The notes beneath the pieces are model-generated. The model was not told where the DNA came from and did not search any database. It saw only the letters and a list, made by a program, of their open reading frames with translations. 64,000 nucleotides of DNA from Caballeronia terrestris (GTDB lineage: Bacteria > Pseudomonadota > Gammaproteobacteria > Burkholderiales > Burkholderiaceae), in contig NZ_FCOL02000005.1 in NCBI RefSeq assembly GCF_001544515.1, forward strand, positions 124,001 through 188,000, in the 5' to 3' direction. A program made the translations under genes and the position numbers. Of this stretch, positions 18,031-27,180 are shown piece after piece; the stretch's first letter is position 1; every line of letters starts with the position of its first letter.

Positions 18031-18274
18031 GACTCCTCCTGGCTCAGAGCGATGCTTCATCACCGCGTCGAGCGATCGAACGCACAGGACGCGGACGAGC
18101 AAAAGTGCAAGACGCGTTCTGACCATACCAATATCGGACAAAAGGCGTGGCGGAATCGGCCAATAGCAAGGAATGGTCTGCCACAAGAGCGATGGAGCGC
18201 CATGCATCGTCGATGTGCTACCTGCAGCCCTTCCCCACGCCCGGGCTCAAGCCAAAGCGAGAACTCGCCCCGCC

Positions 18275-18601
18275 TCAGCGCTGGCCTCCCGAATACATCT
18301 TCCTCAACTCCGCAGCCGAAACAGGCTTGAATCCCGTGCCGCCACCAGATGCCGACGCTCCGCCCGCCGCTCCTCCATAGCCGGTTCCGGCGCCGCTGGC
18401 TGACAGGTTCGCCTGCGCTGCCTGAATATTTTCCGGATAGGTCTGCCCGTCGCCGCTCGATGGCATATAGCCCGCCGCTTCCAGTTGAACGAGGTCGGCG
18501 CGCACTTGCGCTCTCGTCAACGACGAGTCCGTTTGAGCGAACGAAACAACGGGAGCAGCAAGCACCGACGCGGCAGCGACTGCGAAAACAAATGATTTCA
18601 T
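18275..18601 (-). CDS. DUF4148 domain secreted small protein
   Basis: A 108-residue protein with a clear signal peptide (MKSFVFAVAAASVLAAPVVSFAQ) and the DUF4148 core SLTRAQVRADLVQLEAAGY followed by TYPENIQAAQANL. A Gly/Ala/Ser-rich spacer separates the core from a short C-terminal helix (PVSAAELRKMYSGGQR). DUF4148 proteins are abundant in Burkholderiaceae and their function is unknown. A second member lies at 55605-55865. Confidence 0.88.
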   Translation of the reverse strand: MKSFVFAVAAASVLAAPVVSFAQTDSSLTRAQVRADLVQLEAAGYMPSSGDGQTYPENIQAAQANLSASGAGTGYGGAAGGASASGGGTGFKPVSAAELRKMYSGGQR

Positions 18602-18674
18602 GATGGTTTACTCCAGAGTTGACTACGGTTGGCAGGAACAGCGACGTTGGCGTCATCGAAGAAATCAACGTCGT

Positions 18675-20219
18675 TCATTGCGCGGCCCTCGCCGTATCCG
18701 CGCGTGGCTGCGGCTTCTTTGGCGCGAGGGGCGCCGCCGCCTCCGTACGACCAGGCACGCGCGCCGGGAAGATAGCGCTCACGAGCCGGTCGATGAATGC
18801 GAAGAACTTGTCCGACGCGTAGCCCGCGACGAAGGCAACCGCGAGCGGCGAGAACTCGACGCCTTCGTGCAGCAGCTTGCTGAACAGGCCGATCGAGATG
18901 CCGACGATCACGGCCGTTGTGATGTGCGCGCGGTTGGCGACCGTCGAATGCTCCGGATGAAACAGGCTCGCCGACGTATCCGCGCTCAGTTGCCGCAGGA
19001 TCGCGGCACACGCGCCGAGCCATGCGTAAAGCACGGGCAGCAGGAAGCTCGTGATGGCGCCGACGAAGGCGAGGATGACGTCACGATCGTTCGTCGCCAT
19101 CGCGCGGATATCCTGATAGACGGCTATCTTCTGGAAGCCCTGCTCGACCGCATCCTCCGGTCGCCACGTTCGTTCCGATCGCGAGCCGGCGGACTCCTTC
19201 CACGACCCGGTCCCGAGCAGCGGCAGGTCGACTTCGAGCGCGCGTCGGCGGTTATCGGCGTCGCAGTTCCAGTTGACCGTCGGGTCCGCCTTGCCTGCCG
19301 CGCCCATTGGCCTTCCCAGGCTCACGTTCAGCTCGCTGTCGCGCTTGTCCGCAAGCACTCGGCTCGACGCGCATTTGGGCTTGTAGGGGCTATCCGCCTC
19401 GCCGATGAAGAAAAACTGGCGAATCGCCTCGGTGCGCTTCACGTCGGCATAGAGCTGGCGGTTGTTGGTTGCGAACTGCTGCAGCGACTGCTTGATCTGC
19501 AAGGCCGGCTGCGAGTTTTGCAGTTGCTGCACGGCGTCTTCGCCCTTCTCCTTCGCCGCGATGATGTTCGCGCGATGCGCCTGCAAGAGGTTATGCATCG
19601 ACAGCGCCATGGCGTCGTTCTGTTCGACGACCTTCGACACATCGGTGGATATCTGATCGACGACGAACAGCAGGCAGGACAGGGACACCACGAGAAACGC
19701 CAGCCCGAACGAGGCCCAGGTGTAGAGCTTGATCGCCTGGCGTGCGCCCTTGCGCGCTTCTGCGCCCGCCGTCTCGGCGATGATCGGCGAGACGACGCGC
19801 GCGATGCGGCTCATCCCCCCATAGAAGAGCGCCTCGGTCATCGCGTCCCAGGCAACATCGTGCTGCGCCGCGCGCGCAACCGAAAGGCATGCAATGTCGC
19901 TTTCGCAGATCGGCTTGCCCGCCTGCGCCGCGTAGGAGACGAGATCACCGCAACGGTTCAGGTCTTCGGCGATGCGCGGGTCCGGGTATTGCGCGTCGCA
20001 CGCGATGCGGTGCATCGCGGCATAGAACGCGTCGCGGGTCAGCCTGCTTGCGGCGCCCAGTTCGAGCGCTTCGCGAGCGGCACGCACTGCGGCCATATCC
20101 GCGTCGCGGACCGGTATGCCCATGTGTGCCGCATGGGCGATGAGGTTCGCGCAGCGGTCGAGTTCGGCCGACAGTTGCTGCGGGTCGCCAGGGTCGTTCG
20201 GTTCAGATGTCTCGATCAT
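18675..20219 (-). CDS. Multi-pass membrane protein with an N-terminal tandem repeat
   Basis: A 514-residue protein of unknown function. GAAGGAGACCATC precedes the ATG. Residues about 16-72 and 83-140 are a direct duplication: LDRCANLIAHAAHMGIP against LNRCGDLVSYAAQAGKP, and AFYAAMHRIA against LFYGGMSRIA. TM1 is about 166-190 (ASFGLAFLVVSLSCLLFVV), followed by a region of about 190 residues (probably periplasmic) and then TM2 to TM4 (about 378-405, 433-450, 455-478). The C-terminal pattern FSPLAVAFVAGYASDKFFAFID faintly resembles the end of the 786-residue membrane protein at 14260. It lies 52 bases downstream of a muramidase gene in the same direction, so they may form one operon. Confidence 0.7.
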   Translation of the reverse strand: MIETSEPNDPGDPQQLSAELDRCANLIAHAAHMGIPVRDADMAAVRAAREALELGAASRLTRDAFYAAMHRIACDAQYPDPRIAEDLNRCGDLVSYAAQAGKPICESDIACLSVARAAQHDVAWDAMTEALFYGGMSRIARVVSPIIAETAGAEARKGARQAIKLYTWASFGLAFLVVSLSCLLFVVDQISTDVSKVVEQNDAMALSMHNLLQAHRANIIAAKEKGEDAVQQLQNSQPALQIKQSLQQFATNNRQLYADVKRTEAIRQFFFIGEADSPYKPKCASSRVLADKRDSELNVSLGRPMGAAGKADPTVNWNCDADNRRRALEVDLPLLGTGSWKESAGSRSERTWRPEDAVEQGFQKIAVYQDIRAMATNDRDVILAFVGAITSFLLPVLYAWLGACAAILRQLSADTSASLFHPEHSTVANRAHITTAVIVGISIGLFSKLLHEGVEFSPLAVAFVAGYASDKFFAFIDRLVSAIFPARVPGRTEAAAPLAPKKPQPRADTARAAQ

Positions 20220-20271
20220 GATGGTCTCCTTCTCGTCGCCGGTACGGCTCGACCGGCAGCGCCGTCCGTGC

Positions 20272-21069
20272 TCACAGACGGGCGCGCTTGTCCTGCGCCG
20301 CCTGCCGGAGCACGCCCAACAGATTCACATCGACGCCGTCGGTCAGAGGCAACTGCTTCTGAGTCTCGAATGCGTTGAGCGCGGAGCGGGTGAAACGGCC
20401 CATCACGCCGTCGATGGCGCCAGGCTCCAGTCCGAGGTAGGTGAGATAGACCTGCGCCGCCCGCAACGTGAGGTCCGGTGTGCCGCCAGAGACGAACTTG
20501 CTGAAGGCGCCCGAAAGCCGCACGTCATAGTTGTTGGCGCGGAAGTCGGGTCCGTTGTAGTTTCTGGCGAAGGTGGCCCAGTCGTGCTGACGCAACGGCT
20601 TCTGCCAGCCGTTGCCGACCATCAGCCGGGCGGTGGCCTGCAACTGGTCGCTTTCCGAGCGGGTCATCGCCGATACCATGTCCTGCACGCTCGAATAACC
20701 CGCCGTCGAAAAATTGAAGCCCATCACCTGTCCGAGCCCCCACGACGCGGACCTCAACGCCGCTGTCTCGTCGAGCGCCGCGGCTTCCGCGAGGCGATCG
20801 TACTGGTGAGCCCCGCCTGCCCCGTAGCCACCCGCGGTGGGAGCGCTGATGTCGGGATGACTCGCGTCGAATTTGCCTTTCGTTTCGGCGTGGAACTTGT
20901 GACGCTCGAAGAGGATCGCGGGCCGTCCGTCCGCAAGATAGCCGCACGCGCGCGTCTCGACCGCGAGCACGGCCCACAGTTCGGGGGCGTTGATGCCCAA
21001 CGTATCCAGCGCGTTACCGACACCGTCTTCGTCCAGTGGCGCAGCGTTGCCGTTGAATGGGATAGTCAT
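20272..21069 (-). CDS. N-acetylmuramidase (DUF3380 type) with peptidoglycan-binding domain
   Basis: Predicted peptidoglycan hydrolase of 265 residues. The start at 21069 (MTIPFNGNAAPL) has GAGGTGACC just before it. The muramidase domain at about 30-180 shows AVLAVETRACGYLADGRPAILFERH with the likely catalytic glutamates, then SWGLGQVMGFN and FARNYNGPDF. The C-terminal region (VYLTYLGLEPGAIDGVMGRFTRSALNAFE) is a PG_binding_1 repeat. No signal peptide or holin gene is seen. Relatives are phage endolysins or type VI effectors; here it is followed by the 514-residue membrane protein and no phage genes are nearby. Confidence 0.85.
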   Translation of the reverse strand: MTIPFNGNAAPLDEDGVGNALDTLGINAPELWAVLAVETRACGYLADGRPAILFERHKFHAETKGKFDASHPDISAPTAGGYGAGGAHQYDRLAEAAALDETAALRSASWGLGQVMGFNFSTAGYSSVQDMVSAMTRSESDQLQATARLMVGNGWQKPLRQHDWATFARNYNGPDFRANNYDVRLSGAFSKFVSGGTPDLTLRAAQVYLTYLGLEPGAIDGVMGRFTRSALNAFETQKQLPLTDGVDVNLLGVLRQAAQDKRARL

Positions 21070-21521
21070 CGTGGTCACCTCGGTATCGATCGTTCGATGT
21101 TCCAGGCAGTCGCCGCGCCATGGCGGGATGCGTTGGGGATACATGCCGCGCTGACGGTTCGTTATCCTGGTCGATGCAAGTCGTCGCGATCTGCTTCGGA
21201 AAGACGAACGCTCGATTCGCGTTTGAAAGCGCGCGCGTCGGGTGGGCAGGCTGCACGCGAATACGATGTGCAGATTGCAAATTCGCTACCTGCTCATCGT
21301 TTCTTATGTGAAGGCCACCGTGCCTGTCTCCGCCCATCCGAAAGCCCGCCAACCGGGCGCATCTACGACTTTCGATGTAGCCGGTTCGGCCGATTTCGCG
21401 GCGCCCCTGTTCCTCCTACCTTTGAACGCATGAAACGGCCGCGCACCGCGTGCGCGCCGCTTCCGCCGCATGCGCGGCGTCATTTCCGTACGTGGATGGT
21501 TCATTGGAAAGAGGGGGCGTC
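21070..21521. promoter_or_regulatory. Divergent control region between muramidase and sigma-like genes
   Basis: About 450 bases separating the muramidase start from a small plus-strand frame. Short minus-strand frames here (for example 21304-21504) are arginine-rich and look like noise. No clear promoter boxes were assigned. Confidence 0.35.
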
Positions 21522-21692
21522 ATGACATCGTTCGCCAGTGTCGGGAAGAAGATCGAGCTTGCCGAAGCATCCGCTGCAAACACGGGCTCGTCTGCGTCCG
21601 CCAATGACGCGATCGGGTTCGCAGCAAAGCGCGCCCTCACTAACGGTCATCGCGTATCGCGTGCGTTGCGGAGTTCATCATGGAAGCGTTGA
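21522..21692 (+). CDS. Possible small protein overlapping the sigma-like gene
   Basis: A 56-codon frame starting MTSFASVGKKIELAEASAAN, with a purine-rich GAGGGGGCG upstream. It overlaps the start of the next gene by 13 bases in another frame, an arrangement that would allow coupled translation. No domain is recognised. The alanine/serine-rich composition could be chance in GC-rich DNA. Confidence 0.3.
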   Translation: MTSFASVGKKIELAEASAANTGSSASANDAIGFAAKRALTNGHRVSRALRSSSWKR

Positions 21693-22447
21693 AGCACCCC
21701 GGCGCGAGCCTCGTGCTCGACGCCGCGACGCTACTCGATCTCTGGCATCGGCGCGCGAGTCTCACGCAAGCCGAGATGGCGCAGATCTATCAGCTCGTGC
21801 GTCTCGCGCTGCGCAGCTACCATCCGTCGGAGTTGCGCGCGCTGCCCGAGGGCAAGGAGGAACTCATCGCGCAGTTCATCTTCTCGCGCGTGCTGCGTCT
21901 CGATGCGGACCGTGCCGTGTCGCACGCCTGCGCCGAAAGCGCGCCTTCGACGGTCTACGCGCTGTGCGCCTATTTCCGGCGTTATCTCATCGACTGCCTG
22001 CGCAGCGCGAGCGTGCAGCGCAACGTGTCGCTCGAAGTTGACGACATGGCCGCCAGGATCGACGCCCATGCGCGCTCCCTCGCCGATCCAATCGCCTCGG
22101 CGCTGGCGGAGCATGGTCTCACCGAGGCCAGCGTGCGCGCATCGGCGCGTCTCTTCGTCGGTTCGCTCGACGTCACCGACCGGGTCATCCTGTCCGCCAC
22201 GCTCGGCGCGAACCGTGGATGCAAAGGCGGGTTGAGGAGTGTCGCGAGCGAGCACGAGATTCCGTCGTATCACTATCGAGCGCGCAAGCTCGGCGTCACC
22301 AAGAAAAAGACGGAGACGCCCGCCGGCTTCGGCACCACGAAAATCGGCGGCTGGCTCGCGACGACACTCGGCATTGCGCTCACGTTCGAAAACCGCGACG
22401 CGATCCTGATCGCGCTCAATCTGCTGGCGCTGGAAGTGGGTGCTTGA
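21680..22447 (+). CDS. Sigma-70-like regulatory protein of unknown subfamily
   Basis: A 255-residue protein; CGGAG stands 6 bases before the ATG. The segment YALCAYFRRYLIDCLRSA resembles sigma region 2, and LDVTDRVILSATLGA followed by LRSVASEHEIPSYHYRARKLGVT resembles a region 4 helix-turn-helix that ends with an unusual SYHYRARKLG recognition helix. The C-terminal 40 residues (IGGWLATTLGIALTFENRDAILIALNLLALEVG) are not sigma-like and contain a hydrophobic stretch. It is convergent with the cNMP-binding regulator gene, one base separating the two stops. The DNA-binding role is inferred. Confidence 0.5.
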   Translation: MEALKHPGASLVLDAATLLDLWHRRASLTQAEMAQIYQLVRLALRSYHPSELRALPEGKEELIAQFIFSRVLRLDADRAVSHACAESAPSTVYALCAYFRRYLIDCLRSASVQRNVSLEVDDMAARIDAHARSLADPIASALAEHGLTEASVRASARLFVGSLDVTDRVILSATLGANRGCKGGLRSVASEHEIPSYHYRARKLGVTKKKTETPAGFGTTKIGGWLATTLGIALTFENRDAILIALNLLALEVGA

Positions 22448-22448
22448 A

Positions 22449-23489
22449 TCAGCCGCGCCGGGAGCTATCGGCCTGCAGGCGGCTCGCGAGAAGCTGGATC
22501 AGGTAGATCGCGAATTCGGGGTCCTGGTAGTAAAGGCGGACCGCATCCGCGGCGCCGACGATGCGCATCTCGCAGTCGGTTTTGCAGACGGCCGTCGCGG
22601 TGCGGCGGCGCTCGGGCGTGAAGAGCCCGATCTCGCCCAGCACGGCGCCCGCATTCAGCACGATGCCGATATCGCTGAGCAGCACGGTGCCCCGGACCAG
22701 ATAGAACAGCTCTCCGCTCGGGTCGCCCTTGCGAAACAGCACTTCGCCCGGGCGAAAGTGCTGACTGTCCACATCCGCGAGCAGATGCTCCATCGAGATC
22801 CGCCCCAGGACCGCATTACCGACCTGCGCATCGCGGATGCTTTCGAGGCGCGCCGCCACCGCACTCGCCTCCCCGCGGCTCGTCACGTTCAGAACCTTGT
22901 AGATGGCGGAGAGATGCGTCTTCACGGTAGCTTCGGCCATCTCGAGCTCACGCGCGATCACCTTGTTCGAACGACCGCGTGCGAGCAGCGCCAGCACGTC
23001 GATCTGCCGGGGTGTCAAACGCAGGTTCGGCATGGGCGCGGACGTGCCGGACAACCGTGCACCAGCGCCGGGCTCGGCGGGCAATTCGCACCGCTGATCT
23101 GTGCGATCCGCGCGCAACGATTCAGGCAAGAAGACGCTGCCCGCGAGCGCGCGTCGCAAGGCGTCGAACAGCATCCCGGACGAAGCCGACTTCTCGATGC
23201 ATCCCGACACGCCCGCTGCAATGAGCGCGCCCACCTCCGCCCGGCCTGCGTGGCTCAGCAACACGACGACCGGCGCCGCGCGAGCGTGAGTGCGGGCGGC
23301 TTCGAGCTCATTGCTGTCGCGGCTCAGATCGTCGCCGTCCATCACGACGCAGTCAGGCGCGCGCCCTTGCGACGCGTGTGCCGCCAGGCTGTTCACCTCG
23401 CACACCTCGACGCCTTCACCGAAGCGGCCCAGTAGCCCGGCGACGCCTTCCCGAAAGAGTCCCGGCGGTCCGGAGAGCAATATGACCAT
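22449..23489 (-). CDS. Regulator with degenerate receiver, LuxR-type HTH and cyclic-nucleotide-binding domain
   Basis: A 346-residue three-domain regulator. The start at 23489 has AAGGA 6 bases upstream; a longer frame begins at 23759. Residues 1-120 form a NarL-like receiver, but the acidic pair that binds Mg is lost (SGPPGLFREGV where DDHPLFREGL is usual), while Asp51 and Lys100 remain. Residues about 155-215 are a LuxR/GerE HTH (LTPRQIDVLALLARGRSNKVIARELEMAEATVKTH, shown here in part as LTPRQIDVLALLARG). Residues about 225-340 form a cNMP-binding fold with GEIGLFTPERRRTATAV, where GE and RTA match the cyclic-nucleotide cassette. It is divergent from the cyclase-like gene. Output is probably set by cAMP or cGMP, not by phosphorylation. 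Confidence 0.8.
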   Translation of the reverse strand: MVILLSGPPGLFREGVAGLLGRFGEGVEVCEVNSLAAHASQGRAPDCVVMDGDDLSRDSNELEAARTHARAAPVVVLLSHAGRAEVGALIAAGVSGCIEKSASSGMLFDALRRALAGSVFLPESLRADRTDQRCELPAEPGAGARLSGTSAPMPNLRLTPRQIDVLALLARGRSNKVIARELEMAEATVKTHLSAIYKVLNVTSRGEASAVAARLESIRDAQVGNAVLGRISMEHLLADVDSQHFRPGEVLFRKGDPSGELFYLVRGTVLLSDIGIVLNAGAVLGEIGLFTPERRRTATAVCKTDCEMRIVGAADAVRLYYQDPEFAIYLIQLLASRLQADSSRRG

Positions 23490-23825
23490 GCCCGTCCTTG
23501 CGAACGAACGGCGCGCCTGCTCGTGCGGATGCAGGCAGGATCGCGCCGGGTTTGCGCACGGCCGCACGGAGCCGGCCGCGCCTTTGTCATCGAGGTCAAT
23601 CCTATACCTGTGTTGCGCCCCTGCGCCACATTTTCGCTGGGACTGCCTTAAGCGAAAGCACCGGAATCCACAACAATCGAACACACTAAAGCATCTCTGA
23701 TGGTGCGGCCGCAGCAGGGAGTCCTGCTCGCCTTTGTCCCGACGTTGACTCGGCACCAATTAAGTGGTTAGAGTCGGAACGGGCTGGCAGCAACATCCGC
23801 GCATATCGCACAGAGGAGTCGCGTC
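23490..23825. promoter_or_regulatory. Divergent promoter region of the cNMP regulator and cyclase genes
   Basis: 336 bases between two start codons that face away from each other. A TTGACT hexamer at 23745-23750 could serve as a -35 element for the cyclase gene, but the -10 partner is poor. No gene is seen. Confidence 0.35.
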
Positions 23826-26800
23826 ATGGATTCGCTTTCGACCTGGCTCGCCGGACTCGGCCTTGAGCGCTACGCGGAAGTGTTCCAGGCCAACGGCGTC
23901 GATATGGACTCGCTCCCGCTCCTGACCGAACGCGACCTCACTGAACTCGGCGTTCTGCTCGGCCACAGGCGGCGTCTGCTGGATGCGCTCGCAAGCCCCA
24001 AGGCTGTTACGGCGAGACCCGCGCCACCGCCCCCGCCAGCCAAAGCCGGCCGCCCGCCCGGCGAGCGCCGCCAGCTCACCGTGCTTTTTTGCGATCTCGC
24101 CGGCTCGACCGAACTCGCCCAGGCCATGGACGCCGAAGAGCTGCGCGAGGTCATGCGCTCCTATCAGGACGCGTGCGGCCGCGTCGTCGCACGCTATGAA
24201 GGCCACGTGGCGCAGTATCTCGGCGACGGTCTCGTCATCTACTTCGGCTTTCCGCGCGCGCGAGAAGATGCCGCCGAACGTGCGGTGCGCGCCGCGCTTG
24301 ACATCATCGCGGAGGTCGGCCGCCTGCCCGCCGCCGCGCCACTGAGCGTGCACATCGGCGTGGCGACCGGTGCAGTGGTGGTCGGCGATGTCGAAGGCGA
24401 AGACCCTTCCGCATGCGACACCGCCGTGGGTGCGACGCCGAATCTGGCAGCAAGGCTGTGCGCGCTCGCCGGTCCCGATCAGATCATGATCGCACCCAGC
24501 ACGCGGCGCCTCCTCGGCTCCACGTTCGAACTCGAAGATTTCGGCGAACATGCGTTCAAGGGCATCGGCGCCCCGGTGCGTGTCGCCCGCGTGGCGGGCC
24601 TCGCGTACCGGGAAAGCCGTTTCAGCGCGATCCGCCCGGATCGCAGCATGCCGTTCGTCGGCCGGGAACATGAAGTCGACCTGCTCGTCTCACGCTGGCA
24701 TACCGCGCGCGAATCGGAAGGGCAGGCCGTGCTGCTCGCGGGCGAACCGGGCATCGGCAAGAGCCGCATCGCGCACGTGCTGCGCGAACGCCTGACCGGC
24801 GAGCCGCATCTGACTTTGCTCTACCAATGCTCGCCGTTTCAGACCGGCTCGTCGTTTCATCCGATCATTGGACACCTGTCCGAAACGTGTGACTTTCAGC
24901 GTCAGGACACGCCCGAAACCCGGCTCGACAAGCTGGAGGCCGCCCTGCAACTGGAGGCAAGCGAGATCGACAACGTCGCGCCGCTGTTTGCCGCCTTGCT
25001 GTCGCTGCCGACAAGCCGTTATCCGCCACGCATGGACTCGCCGCAGAGGCTGCGTGAGGTCACGATCGACGCACTGGTCGAGCAACCGCTCAGGCTCTCT
25101 CGCGGACAACCGCTTCTGATGATCTTCGAGGACGCCCAATGGGCCGACGCCGATACGCTCGAGACCATGGCGCGATTCATCGAACGCATTCGTCACTGGC
25201 CCATTCTGGTGCTGATCACTTGCCGCCCTGAATTCACCCCGGCATGGACGGCGCACGGCAACGTCACGCTGCTGCATCTGAACCGCCTCGCGAGGCGTCA
25301 GGCTGCGCAAATCGCCGAGGAGCTGACCGCCGTCAAGCCGATTCCGCGCGACGTACTGGAGCAGATACTGGAGCGTGCGGATGGCGTGCCGCTCTTCGTC
25401 GAAGAACTGACGCAAACCGTGCTCGAAGCCGGTTTTCTCCGCGACGCGGGCGATCACTGGGAAACGAATGGGCCCGTCGCGCCGCTCGCGATTCCCTTCA
25501 CGCTGCACGACTCGCTGATGGCACGCCTCGATCACCTCGCGCCGGTAAAGGCGGTCGCGCAGATCGGCGCCTGCATCGGGCGCGAATTCGATCATGCGTT
25601 GCTCGCCGCGATCGCCCCGGTCGATGCCGAGCGGCTCGCCGAGGCGCTTCTATCGCTCGAAGCGAGCGGTCTGATTTTCCGGCGCGGCTCGGGCGACGAT
25701 GCTTTTTACCGGTTCAAGCATGCACTGGTCGGGGACGTCGCGTACGACAGTCTGTTGAAGAGCCAGCGCGTGCGTATCCACGCGCGCATCGCGCGTGCGC
25801 TCGCCGAGGAATTCAGCGATCGCGCCAAGGCGAGTCCCGAACTGCTGGCGCACCATCTGACGTGTGCAGGGATGGTGGATCGTGCAGTGCAGCAATGGAA
25901 CGTGGCGGCGCGGGCCGCGATTGCGCGCAACCGGCACCAGGAGGCGCTCCTGCACGTCGACTCGGGACTGGCGCTCGTCGGCCAGGTCGGCCCGGCGCGA
26001 CGGGCCGATTGTGAGGTCGCGTTGCTGGTGACGGGCGCCGCGTGTCATTGGGCGCTCAAGGGCTACGCGTGCCCCGAGGTCGCTACGCTGTGGGCGCGCG
26101 CCGAAATGGTCCTGGAAGGCGTGACGCAGGAGCGGCTGCTGGTGCTCGCGCTGGTCGGCATCAACAACTTCGCCTATGCCGCCGCGGACTCCCGCAAGTC
26201 CCTCGCGACGACCGAACGCCTGATCGAGCTCGCCTCACGCACCGAGGACACCGACAGCAAGATCGTGGCGTACGCGGCTGTCGGTCCGACCCTGTATCAG
26301 CAGGCACAGTTCGCACGCTGCGTCGCGTTGCTCCAGTACGTCAACGACACCTACGAAGTCGCGCGCTACACGGGCTACGGGCGCCTCAACGACGCCAAGG
26401 TGACCGCCTGCTGCTGGCTGAGCTATTGCCACCTGTCGGCGGGACGGTTCGACGAGGCGCGCCGGCTCGCGCGCATGGCCATCGATCACGCGGACGCGCT
26501 CGCGCACCCGTTCGTGCTGTCGCAGGCGTTGAGCGTCGCGGCGCGCCCGTTCGTCGAGGTCGGCGATATCGGCGTGGCCCGCGAGCTGTGCCGCCGCTGC
26601 ATCGACTTGTGCGACACCCAGCGCCTGCCCTTCTGGAAGGGGTGGGCGATGGTCTACGAGGGCGTCGCAGCGGCGCGTGAAGGACAGTACGCGAGCGCGC
26701 AGGCGCGGCTCGACGAGGCGATCGCGCATCTCGCGAGCAATGGCGGGCACAACGACCTCGGGTACGTTCACGCGTGGCGCGCGCAGGCACTCGCGCACCT

Positions 26801-27176
26801 CGGACGTTACGACGAAGCACGGCAAAGCATCGCAGCCGCCCGCGCCGATTGCCTGGGCACGGGCCAGCAGACCGGCCTCGTCGATCTCGCCTATGCCGAA
26901 GGCGTGGTGGAGAGCGTCGACCCGCGTGCCGCGCCGGGCACGGCCATCGAGCGGCTGCGCATCGCGGCCGGCGAGGCGCGCTCGCAGAACCTGCGGTTGC
27001 TCGAACTGCGTGCCAGCATCGCGATCGCCGCCATGCTGCGCGCCGAAGGACGTCGCGACGAAGCCAGGGCGTGCCTCGAACCGGTGATCGAAGGATTCAC
27101 CGAAGGACACGACTGCGCGCAGATGATCGAAGCACGCCATCTCCTCGCGATGTGCGCATCGGGGCGTGACGGCTGA
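23826..27176 (+). CDS. SAM domain-adenylate/guanylate cyclase-AAA ATPase-TPR signalling protein
   Basis: A 1116-residue protein of a well-known multidomain architecture. SAM domain at 1-57 (LERYAEVFQANGVDMDSLPLL), class III nucleotide cyclase at about 82-260 with metal aspartates in FCDLAGST (Asp90) and QYLGDGLVIYFG and the transition-state Asn/Arg in VGATPNLAARL. An AAA/STAND ATPase has its Walker A (GEPGIGKSR) near 306-313. A long C-terminal helical TPR-like region spans about 660-1116. GAGGAGTC precedes the ATG. Such proteins are thought to be multidomain signal integrators. Its divergent neighbour binds cyclic nucleotides, which suggests a source and receiver pair. Confidence 0.88.
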   Translation: MDSLSTWLAGLGLERYAEVFQANGVDMDSLPLLTERDLTELGVLLGHRRRLLDALASPKAVTARPAPPPPPAKAGRPPGERRQLTVLFCDLAGSTELAQAMDAEELREVMRSYQDACGRVVARYEGHVAQYLGDGLVIYFGFPRAREDAAERAVRAALDIIAEVGRLPAAAPLSVHIGVATGAVVVGDVEGEDPSACDTAVGATPNLAARLCALAGPDQIMIAPSTRRLLGSTFELEDFGEHAFKGIGAPVRVARVAGLAYRESRFSAIRPDRSMPFVGREHEVDLLVSRWHTARESEGQAVLLAGEPGIGKSRIAHVLRERLTGEPHLTLLYQCSPFQTGSSFHPIIGHLSETCDFQRQDTPETRLDKLEAALQLEASEIDNVAPLFAALLSLPTSRYPPRMDSPQRLREVTIDALVEQPLRLSRGQPLLMIFEDAQWADADTLETMARFIERIRHWPILVLITCRPEFTPAWTAHGNVTLLHLNRLARRQAAQIAEELTAVKPIPRDVLEQILERADGVPLFVEELTQTVLEAGFLRDAGDHWETNGPVAPLAIPFTLHDSLMARLDHLAPVKAVAQIGACIGREFDHALLAAIAPVDAERLAEALLSLEASGLIFRRGSGDDAFYRFKHALVGDVAYDSLLKSQRVRIHARIARALAEEFSDRAKASPELLAHHLTCAGMVDRAVQQWNVAARAAIARNRHQEALLHVDSGLALVGQVGPARRADCEVALLVTGAACHWALKGYACPEVATLWARAEMVLEGVTQERLLVLALVGINNFAYAAADSRKSLATTERLIELASRTEDTDSKIVAYAAVGPTLYQQAQFARCVALLQYVNDTYEVARYTGYGRLNDAKVTACCWLSYCHLSAGRFDEARRLARMAIDHADALAHPFVLSQALSVAARPFVEVGDIGVARELCRRCIDLCDTQRLPFWKGWAMVYEGVAAAREGQYASAQARLDEAIAHLASNGGHNDLGYVHAWRAQALAHLGRYDEARQSIAAARADCLGTGQQTGLVDLAYAEGVVESVDPRAAPGTAIERLRIAAGEARSQNLRLLELRASIAIAAMLRAEGRRDEARACLEPVIEGFTEGHDCAQMIEARHLLAMCASGRDG

Positions 27177-27180
27177 TGTT

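Noticed and set aside
18600..20378. A 592-codon plus-strand frame opposite the 514-residue membrane protein
   Set aside because: Arg-rich shadow; the minus-strand frame has coherent helices, a repeat and a good ribosome-binding site.
20272..21069. Prophage endolysin hypothesis for the muramidase
   Set aside because: No holin, spanin, tail, capsid, integrase or attachment-site repeat is present nearby.
23745..23773. A sigma-70 promoter (TTGACT, 17 bases, TTAGAG) for the cyclase gene
   Set aside because: The -10 box matches the consensus at too few positions to call.
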